Positions 1 through 27,357 of a DNA stretch of 64,000 nt are shown one piece after another. Positions within the stretch are counted from its first letter, which is position 1. The number at the start of each line of letters is the position of its first letter. The position numbers and the translations under genes are program-made. The DNA is from Trifolium pratense (taxonomy: Eukaryota > Streptophyta > Magnoliopsida > Fabales > Fabaceae), in assembly GCF_020283565.1 (NCBI RefSeq), contig NC_060060.1, positions 8,928,001 through 8,992,000 on the forward strand. Reading direction: 5' to 3'. The notes under the pieces were generated by a model, which was given only the letters and a program-made list of their open reading frames with translations, was not told the DNA's origin and ran no database searches.

Positions 1-3000
1 GTTCCACCCTCTCCGCCGCCGCAACATAACACCGTCCTATCACCGGTGCGTGACGATACCACCGCACCACGCGGTCCAGAAACCGATCCCCGCGACGGAC
101 GGGAAACCTCACTCTCATCCGATGAAGAAGACGTTGAGGTCCTAACCGATCGACGAATGGGCAAACGCCCGCAGTTCAAGCAAGAAACTCCGGCAAACAA
201 CGCTGGACAACCCGCCATCTTGGCCAATTCTGAGATCACGGCCTTGATCGCGGCTCTAAAACAAACAACGGAGGCCATGCAGGCTCAAGGTCGTCGGTTA
301 GACGAACAAAGTGAAAGAATCACCGCGCTGGAAAGGAGCCAGCGCCGCAGAAAGACCAACTCTCCCCCACGGAGACACCAGGCTACCCATTCCCCTCCCC
401 GTCCTGCGGCCGTCAAACATCGACACCCCGACCTAGAGAGGGTCGAAGTTACTCCTCGGAAGAGGGATCGCACTCCTCCACAACGCGAGGGCAGACTCTC
501 CCCGGGCAAGAAAGGGAAGCACGAAGCCCCGCACCGCCATTCACCTCAAGGGTTGGCGCAGATGGCCAAGCATGGCGCGTCGGGCAGCTACCGTCCTCGC
601 AAATCTCGTAGTCCAACGCCCATGCCCGGCGATTATTCTCCCCGGTCGTCCGAGGACCATTCTCCCAACGGGAGTGACGAGGGTGATCCCCGATGCCCCC
701 TGTCCGCAGACATTCTGAGGAAGCGTGTTCCAAAGGGCTTCGAGAGACCTCCTACGCTCCCCGCGTATGATGGTTTGACCGACCCCGACGATCACATAGC
801 TAATGTCAACGCTAACCTGGATTTCAGGAATATTAGCGGTGCCATCAGGTGCAGACTTTTTCCGACCACGCTGAGGAAGGGAGCGATGGCATGGTACCAA
901 AGCCTGCCCCCTCAATCTATCCACTCGTGGAAGGACCTTACAGACCAGTTCTGTAGACACTTCACTGCTTCCCGCAAGCACCCGAAAACCGTGCACGCCT
1001 TGGAGGCCATATACCAAGCCGAGGAAGAAACTCTCCGCAACTTCGTCGAGAGGTTCAATAAGGAGGCTGTGCAGGTCGAAACAACCGACGATATGAAGAA
1101 GTATCTGCTACAAAGGGGCCTTCGCCCGGGCAGCGATTTTGCCAAGGCTGTGGGCATAGAAAAACCACCCACCTGGGACGACCTCCTCCTAAAAGCTCAA
1201 AAATACATTGAGTTCGAGGAAGTCCAGGCAGCTGATGTCGCCCGCCTTGCCCGACCTGGAAGCAGCCACCCTGCCCGCGAGTCCTCCCATAGGAACGATG
1301 ATAGGGGCGGCGACAGAGGAAACGACAGAGGCGGCGACAGGGGTGGCGAGAGGGGCAGAGACAGAAGGAGGGGCGAAAGACGAGAGTCTCGTGGCCCTCC
1401 AAGCGCATTCAGCACTTACACCCCCCTCATCAAATCTCGGGGAGAAATATTTGCTGCAGTTCACATCTCCGAGTTCAACAGAGCAGGTGTGAAACAACCA
1501 AAACCAACCCCTCTGAAGCCTGGCCAAGACAAGAATAGGTATTGCAGATACCACAAGAGCTATGGCCACAGGACCGACGACTGCATCCAGCTGAAGGATG
1601 CTATTGAAATAATGATAAGGAGTGGACACCTGAGAGAGTTTGTCCAGAGAAACAGTGACCCTCGACCAGCGGCCGCGGAGACACGCGCGGTCGAGGAAAT
1701 ACCTCCACAACCAGCCGGGCAGAACAACGCCAAACAGATAGCCATGAGCGTATCCCGGCCAGAAGATTTTGCTATCCCCAGCGGTTTTGGGGACACTTAT
1801 ACTGGTCCTACGCTTAGCACGTGGGACTATTTCACAGACTCGTTCGTCATATCCGGTGGTCATATGGACAAGCACACCGTCGGATCAATAAAAAGAAAAT
1901 TCGAGGATCTCATCAACACGTCCTCGAATATGAACGCAACACTGGACAAGGCGAAGGGGCGATCAATGCCTTTAGCCTTCTATCGCGAAGAGCTGCCCGG
2001 TGGGACAGCCAATTTCCAAATTCCCCTCCTCGTCCGGGCAGACATGGCCAACATGGACGTTCGTCGGGTCCTCATCGATCCGGGGAGCTCCTGCGACATC
2101 ATGTACGCCAGTTTGTTCAGAACCCTACAGCTGGACGAGACACACCTCACCCCGTACTTGGGCTCAGATCTCACAGGATTCAACGGGGCAACCACTAGGC
2201 CTTGGGGCTATGTCGACCTCATAGTCACTTTCGGCTCCGAGGAAATCGCCAAGTCGATCAGGGTCAAATTTCTGGTCGTAGACTGCCCCTGCCTCTACCA
2301 GTGCATCATCGGCAGGACGGCCATAGCAGACCTGATCGCTGTCCCCTCCACCGCCCACCTGAAGATGAAGTATTACACTCATAAGGGGCAGGTTGCTACG
2401 TTACACGGGGACATTGAAGCCGCGATGAGGTGCTTTGACGCAGCATCCAAAGGCAACAACTTCATTGGCAAAGCTCCTGAACCAAAGAAGCCAAAGCCTT
2501 CCTCGGAAACACCACCAAAGCCATCCCCGGAAGCGCCACCAAGTCTGCCCAGTCCAAGTGTGAGCTCTGTTGACCTTGACAGCCGCACCTCCAAGAAAGA
2601 ACATAAGGAGGAGAGAAAGCTGAGGAAGGAGGAGAAGGAGGACGACGAGGCGAGCAAAGAGCATCATCGCCCCATTCCAGATGGAGACTTCGAGATAGTC
2701 CAATTTGGCGAGGATCCAGAAAAGGGAGTCAAGATTGGGACAGGGCTCCCTGAGTTGGCGAGGAAGCAGCTGAAAGCCTGCCTTAGAGAAAACGCTGATT
2801 TGTTCGCATGGCACGCTGCCGACATGCCCGGGCTGGATCCAAACATCGCTTGTCATCAACTTACTGTCGACCCACTTGCTAGTGCCGTAGTGCAACGTAG
2901 GCGTAGGCAGTCTCCCGAAAAAGCGGAGGCTGCTGAAAAAGCTGTAAAAGACCTCCTAGAGGCAAATTTTATTTCTGAAGCCAGATACACTACCTGGTTG

Positions 3001-5058
3001 TCTAACGTTGTACTTGTGAAAAAATCTAATGGAAAATGGCGAATGTGTGTGGACTATACCGATCTCAATAGGGCTTGCCCTAAAGATTCCTATCCTTTAC
3101 CTTGCATTGATAAACTAGTCGATAATTCTTCTGGCTTTAAATTATTGTCTTTTATGGATGCATATTCAGGATACAATCAAATCCCAATGGCTGTGGCCGA
3201 CAGGGGAAAAACAGCTTTCATGACCGAGTCGGGCAACTATTACTACAACGTAATGCCCTTCGGTCTAAAAAACGCTGGTGCTACATACCAACGGATGATG
3301 AACAGAGTATTCCGGGGAGAAATAGGCGACATGCTCGAAGTCTACATGGACGACATGATCGTAAAATCCCATGAGGAAATTGACCATACCGCCCACTTAC
3401 GTAAGGTCTTCGAGCAGGCCAGAAGACACAACATGCGGTTCAACCCAGAAAAGTGCACTTTCGGGGTACGGGCAGGAAAGTTCCTCGGATTCTACCTAAC
3501 AGAACGGGGAATCGAAGCCAACCCCGACAAATGTCGTGCCTTTACGGAGCTCCCAACTCCGAGCAACAAGAAATCTATACAAACCCTAAACGGAATGCTA
3601 ACCTCATTGTCCCGCTTTGTAGCAAAATCTGCTCAACACGCATTACCGCTTTTCAAATTACTAAGGAAAGAAGCTGTGTTCGAATGGACGGACGAGTGCG
3701 AGCAGGCCCTCCAACATCTTAAGAAGGCCCTGTCCGAACCCCCAGTCCTCTCGCGCCCGGATGTCGAGGAAGTGTTATACATCTACCTCTCCGTCGCATC
3801 TGAGGCCGTCAGCGCAGCCCTTGTCCGAGAAACAACGGAAGGACAAAAACCAGTATACTTTACAAGCAAGGCTCTCCAGGGGCCCGAACTCAGATATACA
3901 CAAATCGAGAAGGTGGCCCTTGCCTTGATCAACGCAGCAAGAAGACTACGTCACTACTTCCTAGCACACACAATCGTAGTCCGAACCGACCAACCAATCA
4001 AGTCATTGCTTGGTCGGCCAGATATGGCGGGCAGGATGCTCAAATGGTCCCTCGAGCTTTCCGAATTCGACATTCGTTACAAAAGCAGAAAAACACTAAA
4101 ATCACAAGTCCTAGCAGACTTTGTGGCCGAAATGACGAGTCCATCCTCCACGACAAGCGAGGCAGACAAATGGACAATATTCGTCGACGGAGCATCAAGT
4201 GCCACGGGAGCAGGAGCAAGAATTATCCTGGAAAACGAGAACGGGATCATCATCGAGGTATCCCTAGCGCTATCCTTCCCGACATCGAACAACCAGGCAG
4301 AATACGAAGCCTTCCTAGCAGGACTACGACTGGCCGAGGACATGGAGGCAAAAGAGATTAAAATCTTCACAGATTCACAACTTGTTGCCTCACAGGTATT
4401 AGGGGAATATCAAGCCAAAAATGATAACCTCTCCGAGTACTTAGCGTTAGTGAAGGAAAAAATCACTAAGTTCGAGTCCGTGGAAGTGCAACACGTTCCA
4501 CGCGAGCATAACAAACGGGCAGACATCCTGTCCAAACTGGCGAGCACAAAAAAGAAAGGCGGAAACAAATCCGTCATTCAAGAAATACTCCCTCGACCAA
4601 GCATCGAGAAGACGACCAACGTCCTCGACATAAATGTCATTGGCGACAAAAATTGCTGGATGACCCCCGTCTACAACTTCCTCGCAAACGGAACCCTCCC
4701 CGACAATCAGAAAGAAGCTGCAATAATAAGACGTCGAGCGTGCGCGTACGTCATCCTCGACAGAAAGTTATACAGACGAGGGTTCTCAATCCTGCTCTTA
4801 AAATGTGTCGACGAGGAAACAGTCGACTACATCCTGCGCGAGGTTCACGAGGGGATCAACGCCCAGCACCTGGGAGGAAGATCGCTGGCCAGAAAAGCTC
4901 TTCGAGCAGGATATTACTAGCCCACCATGCAGCAAGACGCTAAGGACCATGTGAAAAAATGCGACAAATGTCAACGACATGGGGACATGCACCTGGCTCC
5001 TCCCCACGAACTCAAATCTTTGTCGTCACCATGGCCCTTCGCTTGGTGGGGCATGGAC
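1..5058 (+). pseudogene. Ty3/gypsy Tat-lineage gag-pol polyprotein, truncated
   Basis: One reading frame is open from the left edge to a TAG at 4918-4920, so the N-terminus lies outside the window. Numbering from codon 46, the order is: an Arg/Pro/Ser-rich N-terminus; a gag capsid domain (about 230-390); an aspartic protease with IDPGSSCDIMY (about 676); reverse transcriptase with RMCVDYTDLNRACPKDSYPLP-like core (about 995) and YMDD (about 1099); RNase H (about 1240-1330); and a second RNase H beginning FVDGASS (about 1376-1500). Two RNase H domains in this order mark the Tat clade. The stop falls at the start of integrase where the family has Trp (TGG to TAG). Past it the frame still reads the zinc-binding CDKCQRHG, then homology ends near 5058. 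The coding part is clearly more GC-rich than its surroundings. Integrase core and 3' LTR are absent, so it cannot move itself. Confidence 0.9.
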
Positions 5059-5384
5059 AGCTTTCAACAACAACAACATAGATGAGGCAAGAAAGCTTTT
5101 TTTGTTTTATTTTTAATTAAAAGGTGAGACACATGTCGTAATATGTGTGGTTGGATTAATCTGACGGATCAAAACAGTTGAAAGGTAGGATGCAGTTCCT
5201 GAAAAAAGTAGAGGATCTCTTCCAATTGCCACATGTGCAAAAGTTAACGTTTTTTTTTATAAATTAACGGAAGGGACCAATTTGGCTAACAGAGATGTCT
5301 TTAAGGGACTAAAGCGAAACTTTTTTTCTTTAAGGGACCAATATGAAACCAAAAATATCTTTAAGGGACTAAAATACTAATTAA
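5059..5384. other. Non-coding repeat remnant
   Basis: No gene. AT-rich sequence between the Tat break and the next element. It holds three variants of a short phrase reading roughly 'ctttaagggac(t/c)aa' (around 5263, 5301 and 5359), the type of short internal repeat seen in ends of degraded plant transposons. Family not identified. Confidence 0.35.
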
Positions 5385-6279
5385 GCCTTTTAATTTTTAT
5401 ACATTCAACATTTTTTACTTCAGTCATGCTAATTAATATACTAAAATAATATTTACCATTATTTAAAATTACAACTGAAATCATCTTTATTTTACTAAAA
5501 CTGAATACCCATTTTTTTTTACTCAATTGAAAACCCATTTTTATTCTTCACCCAAAGTTTTAACCCGAACAAAAATCTTTGCTTCAAAAAAAAAAAAAAC
5601 CCGAACAAAAATCTAAACTTTAAACAAAAATTAACCTAGAGATTTAAACTTTGAAGAAGAAACAAGATATAAAGGAAGAAATGAGTTAGAGATTATTTAT
5701 GGGTAATTTTGTTCTTATTGAAGGAGATATATAGATTCCTTCCATTTCTATTCAATAATTTTCCAGATCCCCTATTGAAATAGATTCCTTCCATTTCTTC
5801 ATTTCATTACTAATTAAAAAGCTTTGGAGTATATATAGAATATGACTTCACTTAATATCATATTAGGTGAAAGCGTGAGAGAGAAGTGTATTCAATCAAC
5901 ATCTAAAACCCAGATCTGAAAAGAAAAATCTAAATCAACAATAACAATAACCCCCAAAAACAATCCTTCATATAACAAGCAACGAAATGGATCTGAAACA
6001 GTAGCTGTATTTGTTGTTTTCTTCTGAGTTTAAGTTTTAAGGTGATGTTGTTGTGAGGGAGATGAAGAAGGTAGAAGAAGACATATATATTCCATGTAGA
6101 GAGTGATGGAAGTTGATGAAAATTATTGGTGGTAGTGATGAAGTTGATGAATAAATTGTTTAAAATTTCTATTTTTTATTTTTTTTCATTTAGAAAAATA
6201 AAGTGAAATCACAAATTTTTATTTACGGGGAATAAAACAAAACTGATCTACTTTGCGATGGGTAAAAAGTTATTTACTT

Positions 6280-6655
6280 TAATAACAATCATATATGAAA
6301 CTTAGTTTTAATGAAGTGTCATAAACTTTACCGAATCTATCAATTTTGATTGAAAATTTTTTAAATTTAATCAATCCGACCGTTCAATATAACATAATTA
6401 AACTGACAAACAAATGAAAAAAAATAATTTTAATGACTAGACTCTGAATGGATTGAGAGATTGTAATAACAGACTCATCATAAATCTAGTTTTGATGAAA
6501 CTGTCATGAAGTTTGAATAAAACCGTTGATTTTGACTGAAAATTTTGAATTTAATCAATCCGACCATTGAAGATCACCTAATTGGACTGCCAAACAAATG
6601 AGAAATTTTTTTTGATGATTGGACTCCGAATGGATAGACAGATTGAAAAAAAAAA
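6280..6655 (+). repeat. Two tandem copies of a ~180-bp repeat
   Basis: Two diverged copies in tandem. Each contains 'tttaatcaatccgacc', a 'cctaattggactg'-like phrase and 'ggactc(c/t)gaatggat'. The gaatggat landmark recurs about 180 bp apart (near 6449 and 6628). The same unit occurs five times at 51480-52290. Confidence 0.7.
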
Positions 6656-6772
6656 TTGATGAATAATAGTAAAATAAAGATGGTTTCATTTGTAATTTTA
6701 AATAATGATAAAATAAAGATGCCTTATTTAAACAGGTGGAAAAAAAATGGGTATTCAATTTTAGTAAAATAA

Positions 6773-8525
6773 CTAGTATAACGCATGGGTCGCGGCATTG
6801 CCACAATTATTTTATTATAAAGCGGAATTAGTCTCGTTATAAATTTTTTTTTATAGACACTTGTATTTATATGAGAATAAATATAGGTTCCCAATTAAAA
6901 AAAAAAGTATGTTTATTAATGTGTAAGTAGAAATATATGTCACGTACAAATTATAAAAAATTAAACACTTGTTAACGCCGCAATTTTTTATCGAAAGGGC
7001 AAATATTGTATAGTGAGAATATTTTTTTAATACATGGATCAAAAGTCGTGACGAAAAATATTTGGGGTTATGAAAAAATAGGTAATATGTAAGTAGAAAT
7101 ATAGGTCTGCATATTAATATTAAAGTAGAAATATAGGTCCCTTGACCAACGATGAATCGGTTCAAGTAGTACTAGTAAGTGTCTTGGTCCCCTTAAGCAT
7201 ATGGTCAGGGGTTCGTTGCGTCTGTAGAAAATTCGGTTGGGAAGAAACCCACCTTGTGTGCCACACAGGTTCCACGACATATTTTAGTCATCGATAACGA
7301 TAATAGAAACTTTGTACCAATATCATGTAATCCTAAATATATATATAGGTCCCCGTAGAAAGTTTTAAATAGTAGACATACGTATTAATAATTTAATATA
7401 TGAGTAGAAAATATAGATTTCTGTAGAAATTATAAAAAAAAATTAGTCAACCTTACTAATATATAGTATAGATCTCCTAGAAATAACATAAAAAAAAAAA
7501 ATAGGTCTTCGAATTAATATATCATTATTGATACAAAATTTTGGTAGAAATTATAAAAAATAGACAACGTTATTAATATATGAGTAAAAATATAATATAT
7601 GGCTCATGCGTATAGAGAAAATTTGGTTGGGACGGGAGAAGTATAGGTCTCCCGTAGAAATTATAAAAAAAAATCAACCTTACTACTCCCGGCGTTCCTT
7701 TTTAAATGTTATTTTAGATCACTACACACATGTCGATGCACAACTTTGATCACCAATATCTTTAATTATCTATTATAAAAAATTATGAAAATTTTATATT
7801 TGGAAAATACTCATCGAGAAAAATTGAACAATATCTTATATACTAATATTTATTTTTATATATCAAAGTAGATTATAGGAATAGTGCGCACGATTCTCAA
7901 ACGACAATTGAAAAGAAACGGAGAGAGTAATATATAATATAAATCTCGTAGAAATAACTATAAAAAAATTAGGTCCTCGAATTAATACATAAGTATTAAT
8001 ATAAGTCTCTTATTATCAAAAAATAGAGAACCTTATTGTAAAATCAATGTTGGCCCCGTAGAAATTATCAAAGATATAGGTTCTATAGAAATCACAAAAA
8101 AATCATGTCACGTAAATATAGGCCCTGTATAAATTATCAAAAAATAGACAACCTTTTAAACTACCGTAGGTGGTGGTCGAACTCGTTTAATTAATATTTC
8201 ATGTTGTTACTTCATTTTTGACATTTTGTATTCTTTTGCGGTCTTCTCGACACATCTTGTGAGGAGATTATTCGATTAATATATATTTCATTTTTGCCTT
8301 TCAAAAAAAAAATAGATAACCTTATTAATATATAAGTACAAATATAAGTCTCGTATAAATACTAGTAAAAATAAAATATAAAAGCAATGTGTAGTAGAGT
8401 ATAATGATTATAATTAAATTTTTATATGAAAAGACTAAAATGCCCCTTAATTCAATGAGGTGTCAAAGATAGAAAATATATAAAAGGGGTAGAAAAGGAA
8501 TGTCCATAGTATTTGCTTTTAATAG

Positions 8526-8526
<1 letters not shown>
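6773..8526 (-). mobile_element. Non-autonomous Helitron
   Basis: On the minus strand it begins with TC (tctattaaaagc, 8526 downwards) and ends with CTAG (6776-6773), with host A at 6772 and T at 8527, the insertion pattern Helitrons use. Removing it restores the inverted end of the host element, a strong empty-site test. The interior has many degenerate copies of a ~60-bp phrase (taggtc-ccgtagaaattataaaaaa-ttaatatatgagtag). No Rep/helicase frame, so non-autonomous. The 3' hairpin is weak. Confidence 0.7.
7686..7927. mobile_element. Stowaway-type MITE
   Basis: Imperfect terminal inverted repeats (ctcccggcgttcctttttaa / aaaagaaacggagagag) flanked by TA dinucleotides at 7684-7685 and 7928-7929. 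No coding capacity. It lies inside the Helitron and so inserted after, or travelled with, it. Confidence 0.7.

Positions 8527-8527
<1 letters not shown>

Positions 8528-8571
<44 letters not shown>
8528..8571. repeat. (TTA)n microsatellite
   Basis: Uninterrupted TTA/ATT run directly beside the Helitron insertion site. Confidence 0.9.
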
Positions 8572-8572
<1 letters not shown>

Positions 8573-8690
8573 GAAGATGGTTTCATTTGTAATTTTAAAT
8601 AATGGTAAATATTATTTTAGTATATTAATTAGCATGAACATATTTTGTAAAAAATGCTGAATGTATAAAATTTAAAATGATGGAAATAGT

Positions 8691-9510
8691 GATGGTAGTA
8701 CTAGTTAGATAAGAAGGGGGAAAAAACAATGATAAGAGTGCAGGAAAGTGAGCCTTATTCACATGCTATAAGTGCAGGAATTTTCCTTTCTCCAGTACAG
8801 CATCACAGCCGTTTAACAAATCCTATGGTTTAAATTCAGTCTCTCACGGATGAGAGATATCAGTGGGTCTCTCACGCTAGCCCTCGCCAATATTAAGAAC
8901 CAATTTACCTATCCACTCTATAGAAATGGATCAAAACTTTACACACATTTGCCTCTTCCCTAAAAAACAAACCAGCACCAAGTATGAACATGAACTTTGA
9001 GTTTTTAAAATTACCATATGTAAATACTAATTGAACACAAAGAATTATGAAGAACTTTGACCTCAGGTAAATGTTCCTATATGTACAGATTGGAGAATTA
9101 TAAGTTTTAATGTTCAAACTCTAGCAATTAAATGCCATTTGCCTTCACAATGTTCCAACATAGGCAGAAATATTAGCATGGGCTCAAATTAGCCGCACTT
9201 ATTAGTCTCAATTGAACTCTAAGCTTTCAAATATCTGTTCTAGCATCAACAAAATCGTAACAATTCATCGCCAACAATAATCCTTTTCAGTGTGAAACAG
9301 TAAGAATAATCATTAATAAAACCTCTTATTCAATCTACTTCTCAAATTATTCAATATATCGAATTGCAAATGAAACAAGGTGAAAATGTAGAAGATAGTT
9401 ACAAGAGCCCAAATTTATTTCTGCTCTCTCCAATAATAATACTACTTCTGAGGTGTTTGTTGTTTCCAAGGACAAAAATTTGGTATTCCGCACAGATGAA
9501 TAGTCTAGGT
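8691..9510. other. 3' flank of aminotransferase gene
   Basis: No gene seen. AT-rich spacer; the part nearest 9510 should be the 3' UTR of the minus-strand aminotransferase. No repeat recognised. Confidence 0.4.
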
Positions 9511-24160
<14,650 letters not shown>

Positions 24161-24502
24161 AACAGAGGAGACAGGTAGGTAGGTAGGTAGGTAGGTAGAT
24201 AGAAGATGAGTTGAGCCTTAACTCGGAACTCAAAATCAGAGAGAAAAAATGGTAATCGTGTCTTTTTCTTCGCTTACTAAATACTAAAGTATAGCTTGAC
24301 CAAATGTATATAAAAGTGTAAAAATAAACAAACCAAATCTAACTTGACTGAAAATTTTATTTTATTTTTCATCGACTCCCATGTTTTACAAACTTCTTGA
24401 AAGAAAAAAAAAACATGTTTTACAAATTTTTGTAACGTATTCATGTCTCAGTCGATAAAGATATTGTAGGTAGGCTGCTTCTATTATGCACAAGTTCATC
24501 GA

Positions 24503-24844
24503 GTGGTGCACGGTGCACCACTTATCAATAACCCGATAACGAATACGAATTTTACAAAATTCACCGTTGGATAGAAATTTTATATCGTATAGATCATCCA
24601 TATAAATTTTTAAAAAAATTGAAAATCATTTGATGTGTTATTGAGACCTATCAAAATTAACGGTATTTAATAAAATTCAGAAACCGTTAATTTTGATGAG
24701 TCTCAATAACATATCAAATGATTTTCAATTTTTTTAAAAGTTTATATAGATGATCTATACGATATAAACTTTCTATCCAACGATAGATTTTATAAAATTT
24801 GTATTCGTTATAGAGTTATTGACAACTGGTGCACCGTGCACCAC
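24503..24844. mobile_element. Long-hairpin MITE upstream of the aminotransferase
   Basis: 342 bp forming a near-complete palindrome: two ~160-bp arms around a ~20-bp loop (tatttaataaaattcagaaa). Each tip is a shorter palindrome, gtggtgcacggtgcaccac at 24503-24521, with a near copy at 24826-24844. It sits ~340 bp 5' of the start codon and could affect the promoter or yield hairpin RNA. Confidence 0.8.
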
Positions 24845-25193
24845 TTGTCTTACTCTTTCACTTTAGCCCAAGCCTTGTATGTAATATGTACAATTAGAAT
24901 TTGAATTATGGTACAATTATTTATTTATTTTATGATTTATAAAAATGAACAATCACATTACTTCCACTTATTCACTTTAAAAAAATATGAAATTCTATAC
25001 ACTATCTTAATTGACCAGGGAAAAAAAAGTGTGTGGTCGACCTCTGCTGGAACAACTAACAAATTTTAGACCAAAACTTATCTTGTAGTTTAATAAAATA
25101 CACAAATTTTAATTTTTATCCAGTTTCTTCCATCCTAATTTATCTAAATTTAGAAATTATTTAAAATTCAAAGGCATAATTTTTCATTGTCCA
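24845..25193. other. AT-rich spacer
   Basis: No gene or repeat recognised. Confidence 0.4.
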
Positions 25194-26541
25194 ATGGTTT
25201 CTACTCAAGTAGGAGGCTTGCATTGTCCATTCCGGGAGTTTCATTGTTGCTCAGATGGTAGGGAAGGGGGTAAGGGTGTGTCCCATATGGTGCCTCATCT
25301 TAAGGCACCACACCTTTGCAGTGACGAACGTAGGAGTATATTACGGGAAGCCATTGTGAGTGACTTGGGTTTGTTTATGGCAGTGGAGAAGTCTTTGAAA
25401 GCGCTTAAACAATGGTTGTGTGGAAGGTGTATGCATATTCATGCCTTGAGTCGAACATGTCATCATTTCGATGGTTTGGTTCGTGTCACTCTCGGGTCCG
25501 AAGAGGTTACGAGTCACATTATAGGTATTCCAAAACCATCTATAAAGAACCCGATGTTCTTGGTGCAAAGGATGGATTGGTTTTGGATGCAAGACTATTA
25601 GAAGAAGTCCTCCAAGCGCCTATCTTCACTATGAAGAGTATACCTCATAGTTGTCGCATCGCATTCTCCCAAGCATTGAAAGAAGCTCTTTATAAGGTGG
25701 TTGCTGAGCCAAGTTCTGTAAGTGCATGGGTTCAGTTGTTGCTTCTTCCTCGGTAGGGTTGGGAATAGGTCAGGCGGCCTACAGGGGCCTTCGGCCTGGC
25801 CTGTATAAGCCTGGTCTGACCTGGTTATTAAAAATGCCAGGTTTAGGCTTTGAAAACGGCATGTTTACATAAATAGGTCAGGCTTAGGCTTCTAAAAAGA
25901 TCTATGAAGCCTGATAGGCCGGTCTGTTTATAATAATTATTATTTATATCTTATAAAAAAAATATTATTTATATAAATACAAAATATCAGAGAAAAAATT
26001 TTTTTTTAACAAAACAGAGAAAATATATTTGTTTTTATATTTCACGCATATAAATTAAAAATAGAAACCTTACCTCCATTCCATCTCTCATTCTCTCGAG
26101 CAAGTAGCAACTCATCCTATATTTTGGTTGTTGGCTTGTTGCTAACTACACCTAGCAAACAATTTGTATTATGGCGACTTTGTCGTAATCGTATTTGTTA
26201 TTTTATTAGTTTTTAATTATTATGTTAATCATATTATTAGCTTTTTCTTAATGTTGTAGAAATTATAAAAATTTAAATGTGAACTTTTTAAGGTCTGTTT
26301 AGCCTATTTAAAAAGACTATATAGAGAAGCTTTAATGTAACACATGCTTTTAAATAGGCTACAAGGTCAGGCCAGACTTTTAAAACGCTCAGGCCAGGCA
26401 AAAAAAAAATAACATTTGATAGGCCGCAGGCCAGGCTCGGGCCTGAAGAAAAATCGTAGGCCAGGCTCAGGCCTATCAAGGCCTGGTCTGTTCCCAACCC
26501 TATTCCTCGGTGCACTTTACAGGTGGTCAAGCCTTAGACTA
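25194..26541 (+). pseudogene. Broken repeat-family ORF (possibly RT-associated)
   Basis: Two overlapping frames (25194-25601 and 25412-25753) make one broken protein with a frameshift around 25520-25560. Sequence includes WLCGRCMHIHALSRTCHHFDG (Cys/His-rich) and SCRIAFSQALKEALYKVV. A hAT element interrupts it; after the element the frame resumes as CTLQVVKP and stops. I associate the IPHSCR...AWVQLLLLPRCTL pattern with a repetitive plant family that carries a reverse-transcriptase-like domain further on, but that is memory, not proof. Function unassigned. Confidence 0.45.
25754..26502. mobile_element. hAT-type non-autonomous element
   Basis: 749 bp with inverted ends (tagggttgggaataggtcag / ctgttcccaaccctat) and an exact 8-bp duplication TTCCTCGG (25746-25753, 26503-26510). 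Many internal copies of 'caggcc/ggcctg' near both ends look like subterminal binding motifs. Excision would restore the surrounding reading frame. Confidence 0.88.
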
Positions 26542-26675
26542 AGAGTGATCGCAGGTCTGGGAATCAGAAGTCCTTACAATTTCTTAGGTTAACATATTTA
26601 ATCCCATTTAACCCAACACAATTTCTTGTCCTCTAAACTACCACCCCACAAGAAATTCCTTTGAATCTTTAGTAA

Positions 26676-27357
26676 TCTATTATTTATATGTTTGAGAGTT
26701 TCTCTCTCATGATAAAATTCATATGTGGCAGTCTCTCAAAACTCCTCAAAAAATCATCCTACATGTCATTCAATGACGCTTTCACAGCCTACGTGTCATT
26801 TAACTAGAACTTTTACATTTTTTGATATAGATTTAAGAGTTTCCTTTAATAATCAATGCTAAATTATAAATATATATAGAAATATTTTTTTCTTATAAAT
26901 TATTTTGAACAGTATTCAATGTTTAGATTTTTGCTTCGTTTAAAAAATGTTCAACAATATTTTTTTATTCTTAATATTCTAATAGATGACATTATAGTTG
27001 CGTCAGAAAAAATACATCTATTATTTATATGTTTGAGAGTTTCTCTCTCATGATAAAATTCATATGTGGCAGTCTCTCAAAACTCCTCAAAAAATCATCC
27101 TACATGTCATTCAATGACGCTTTCACAGCCTACGTGTCATTTAACTAGAACTTTTACATTTTTTGATATAGATTTAAGAGTTTCCTTTAATAATCAATGC
27201 TAAATTATAAATATATATAGAAATATTTTTTTCTTATAAATTATTTTGAACAGTATTCAATGTTTAGATTTTTGCTTCGTTTAAAAAATGTTCAACAATA
27301 TTTTTTTATTCTTAATATTCTAATAGATGACATTATAGTTGCGTCAGAAAAAATACA
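26676..27357 (+). repeat. 341-bp tandem duplication of the Helitron 5' end
   Basis: 26676-27016 and 27017-27357 are identical by eye, each starting with the Helitron 5' terminus. Confidence 0.9.

Larger units (their letters stand above)
5385..8690. mobile_element. Non-coding element with inverted ends, split by a Helitron
   Basis: The left end (about 5385-5540) is matched in reverse complement by sequence at 6740-6772 plus 8572-8690. Shared phrases include 'taattttaaataatgg' and 'tatattaattagcatg'. The match is contiguous only when 6773-8526 (a Helitron) is removed, giving an ancestral element of about 1.55 kb. No reading frame of note. The interior has two copies of a ~180-bp repeat (6280-6655). 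Superfamily unknown; no clear target duplication. Confidence 0.6.

Noticed and set aside
541..1875. Minus-strand frames of 60-228 codons
   Set aside because: Mirror frames of the GC-rich Tat polyprotein; no motifs.
8528..8571. CRISPR-like array
   Set aside because: Simple TTA microsatellite; eukaryotic context.
26676..27357. LTR pair from the 341-bp direct repeats
   Set aside because: Copies are adjacent with no internal region or TG..CA ends and start with the Helitron terminus.
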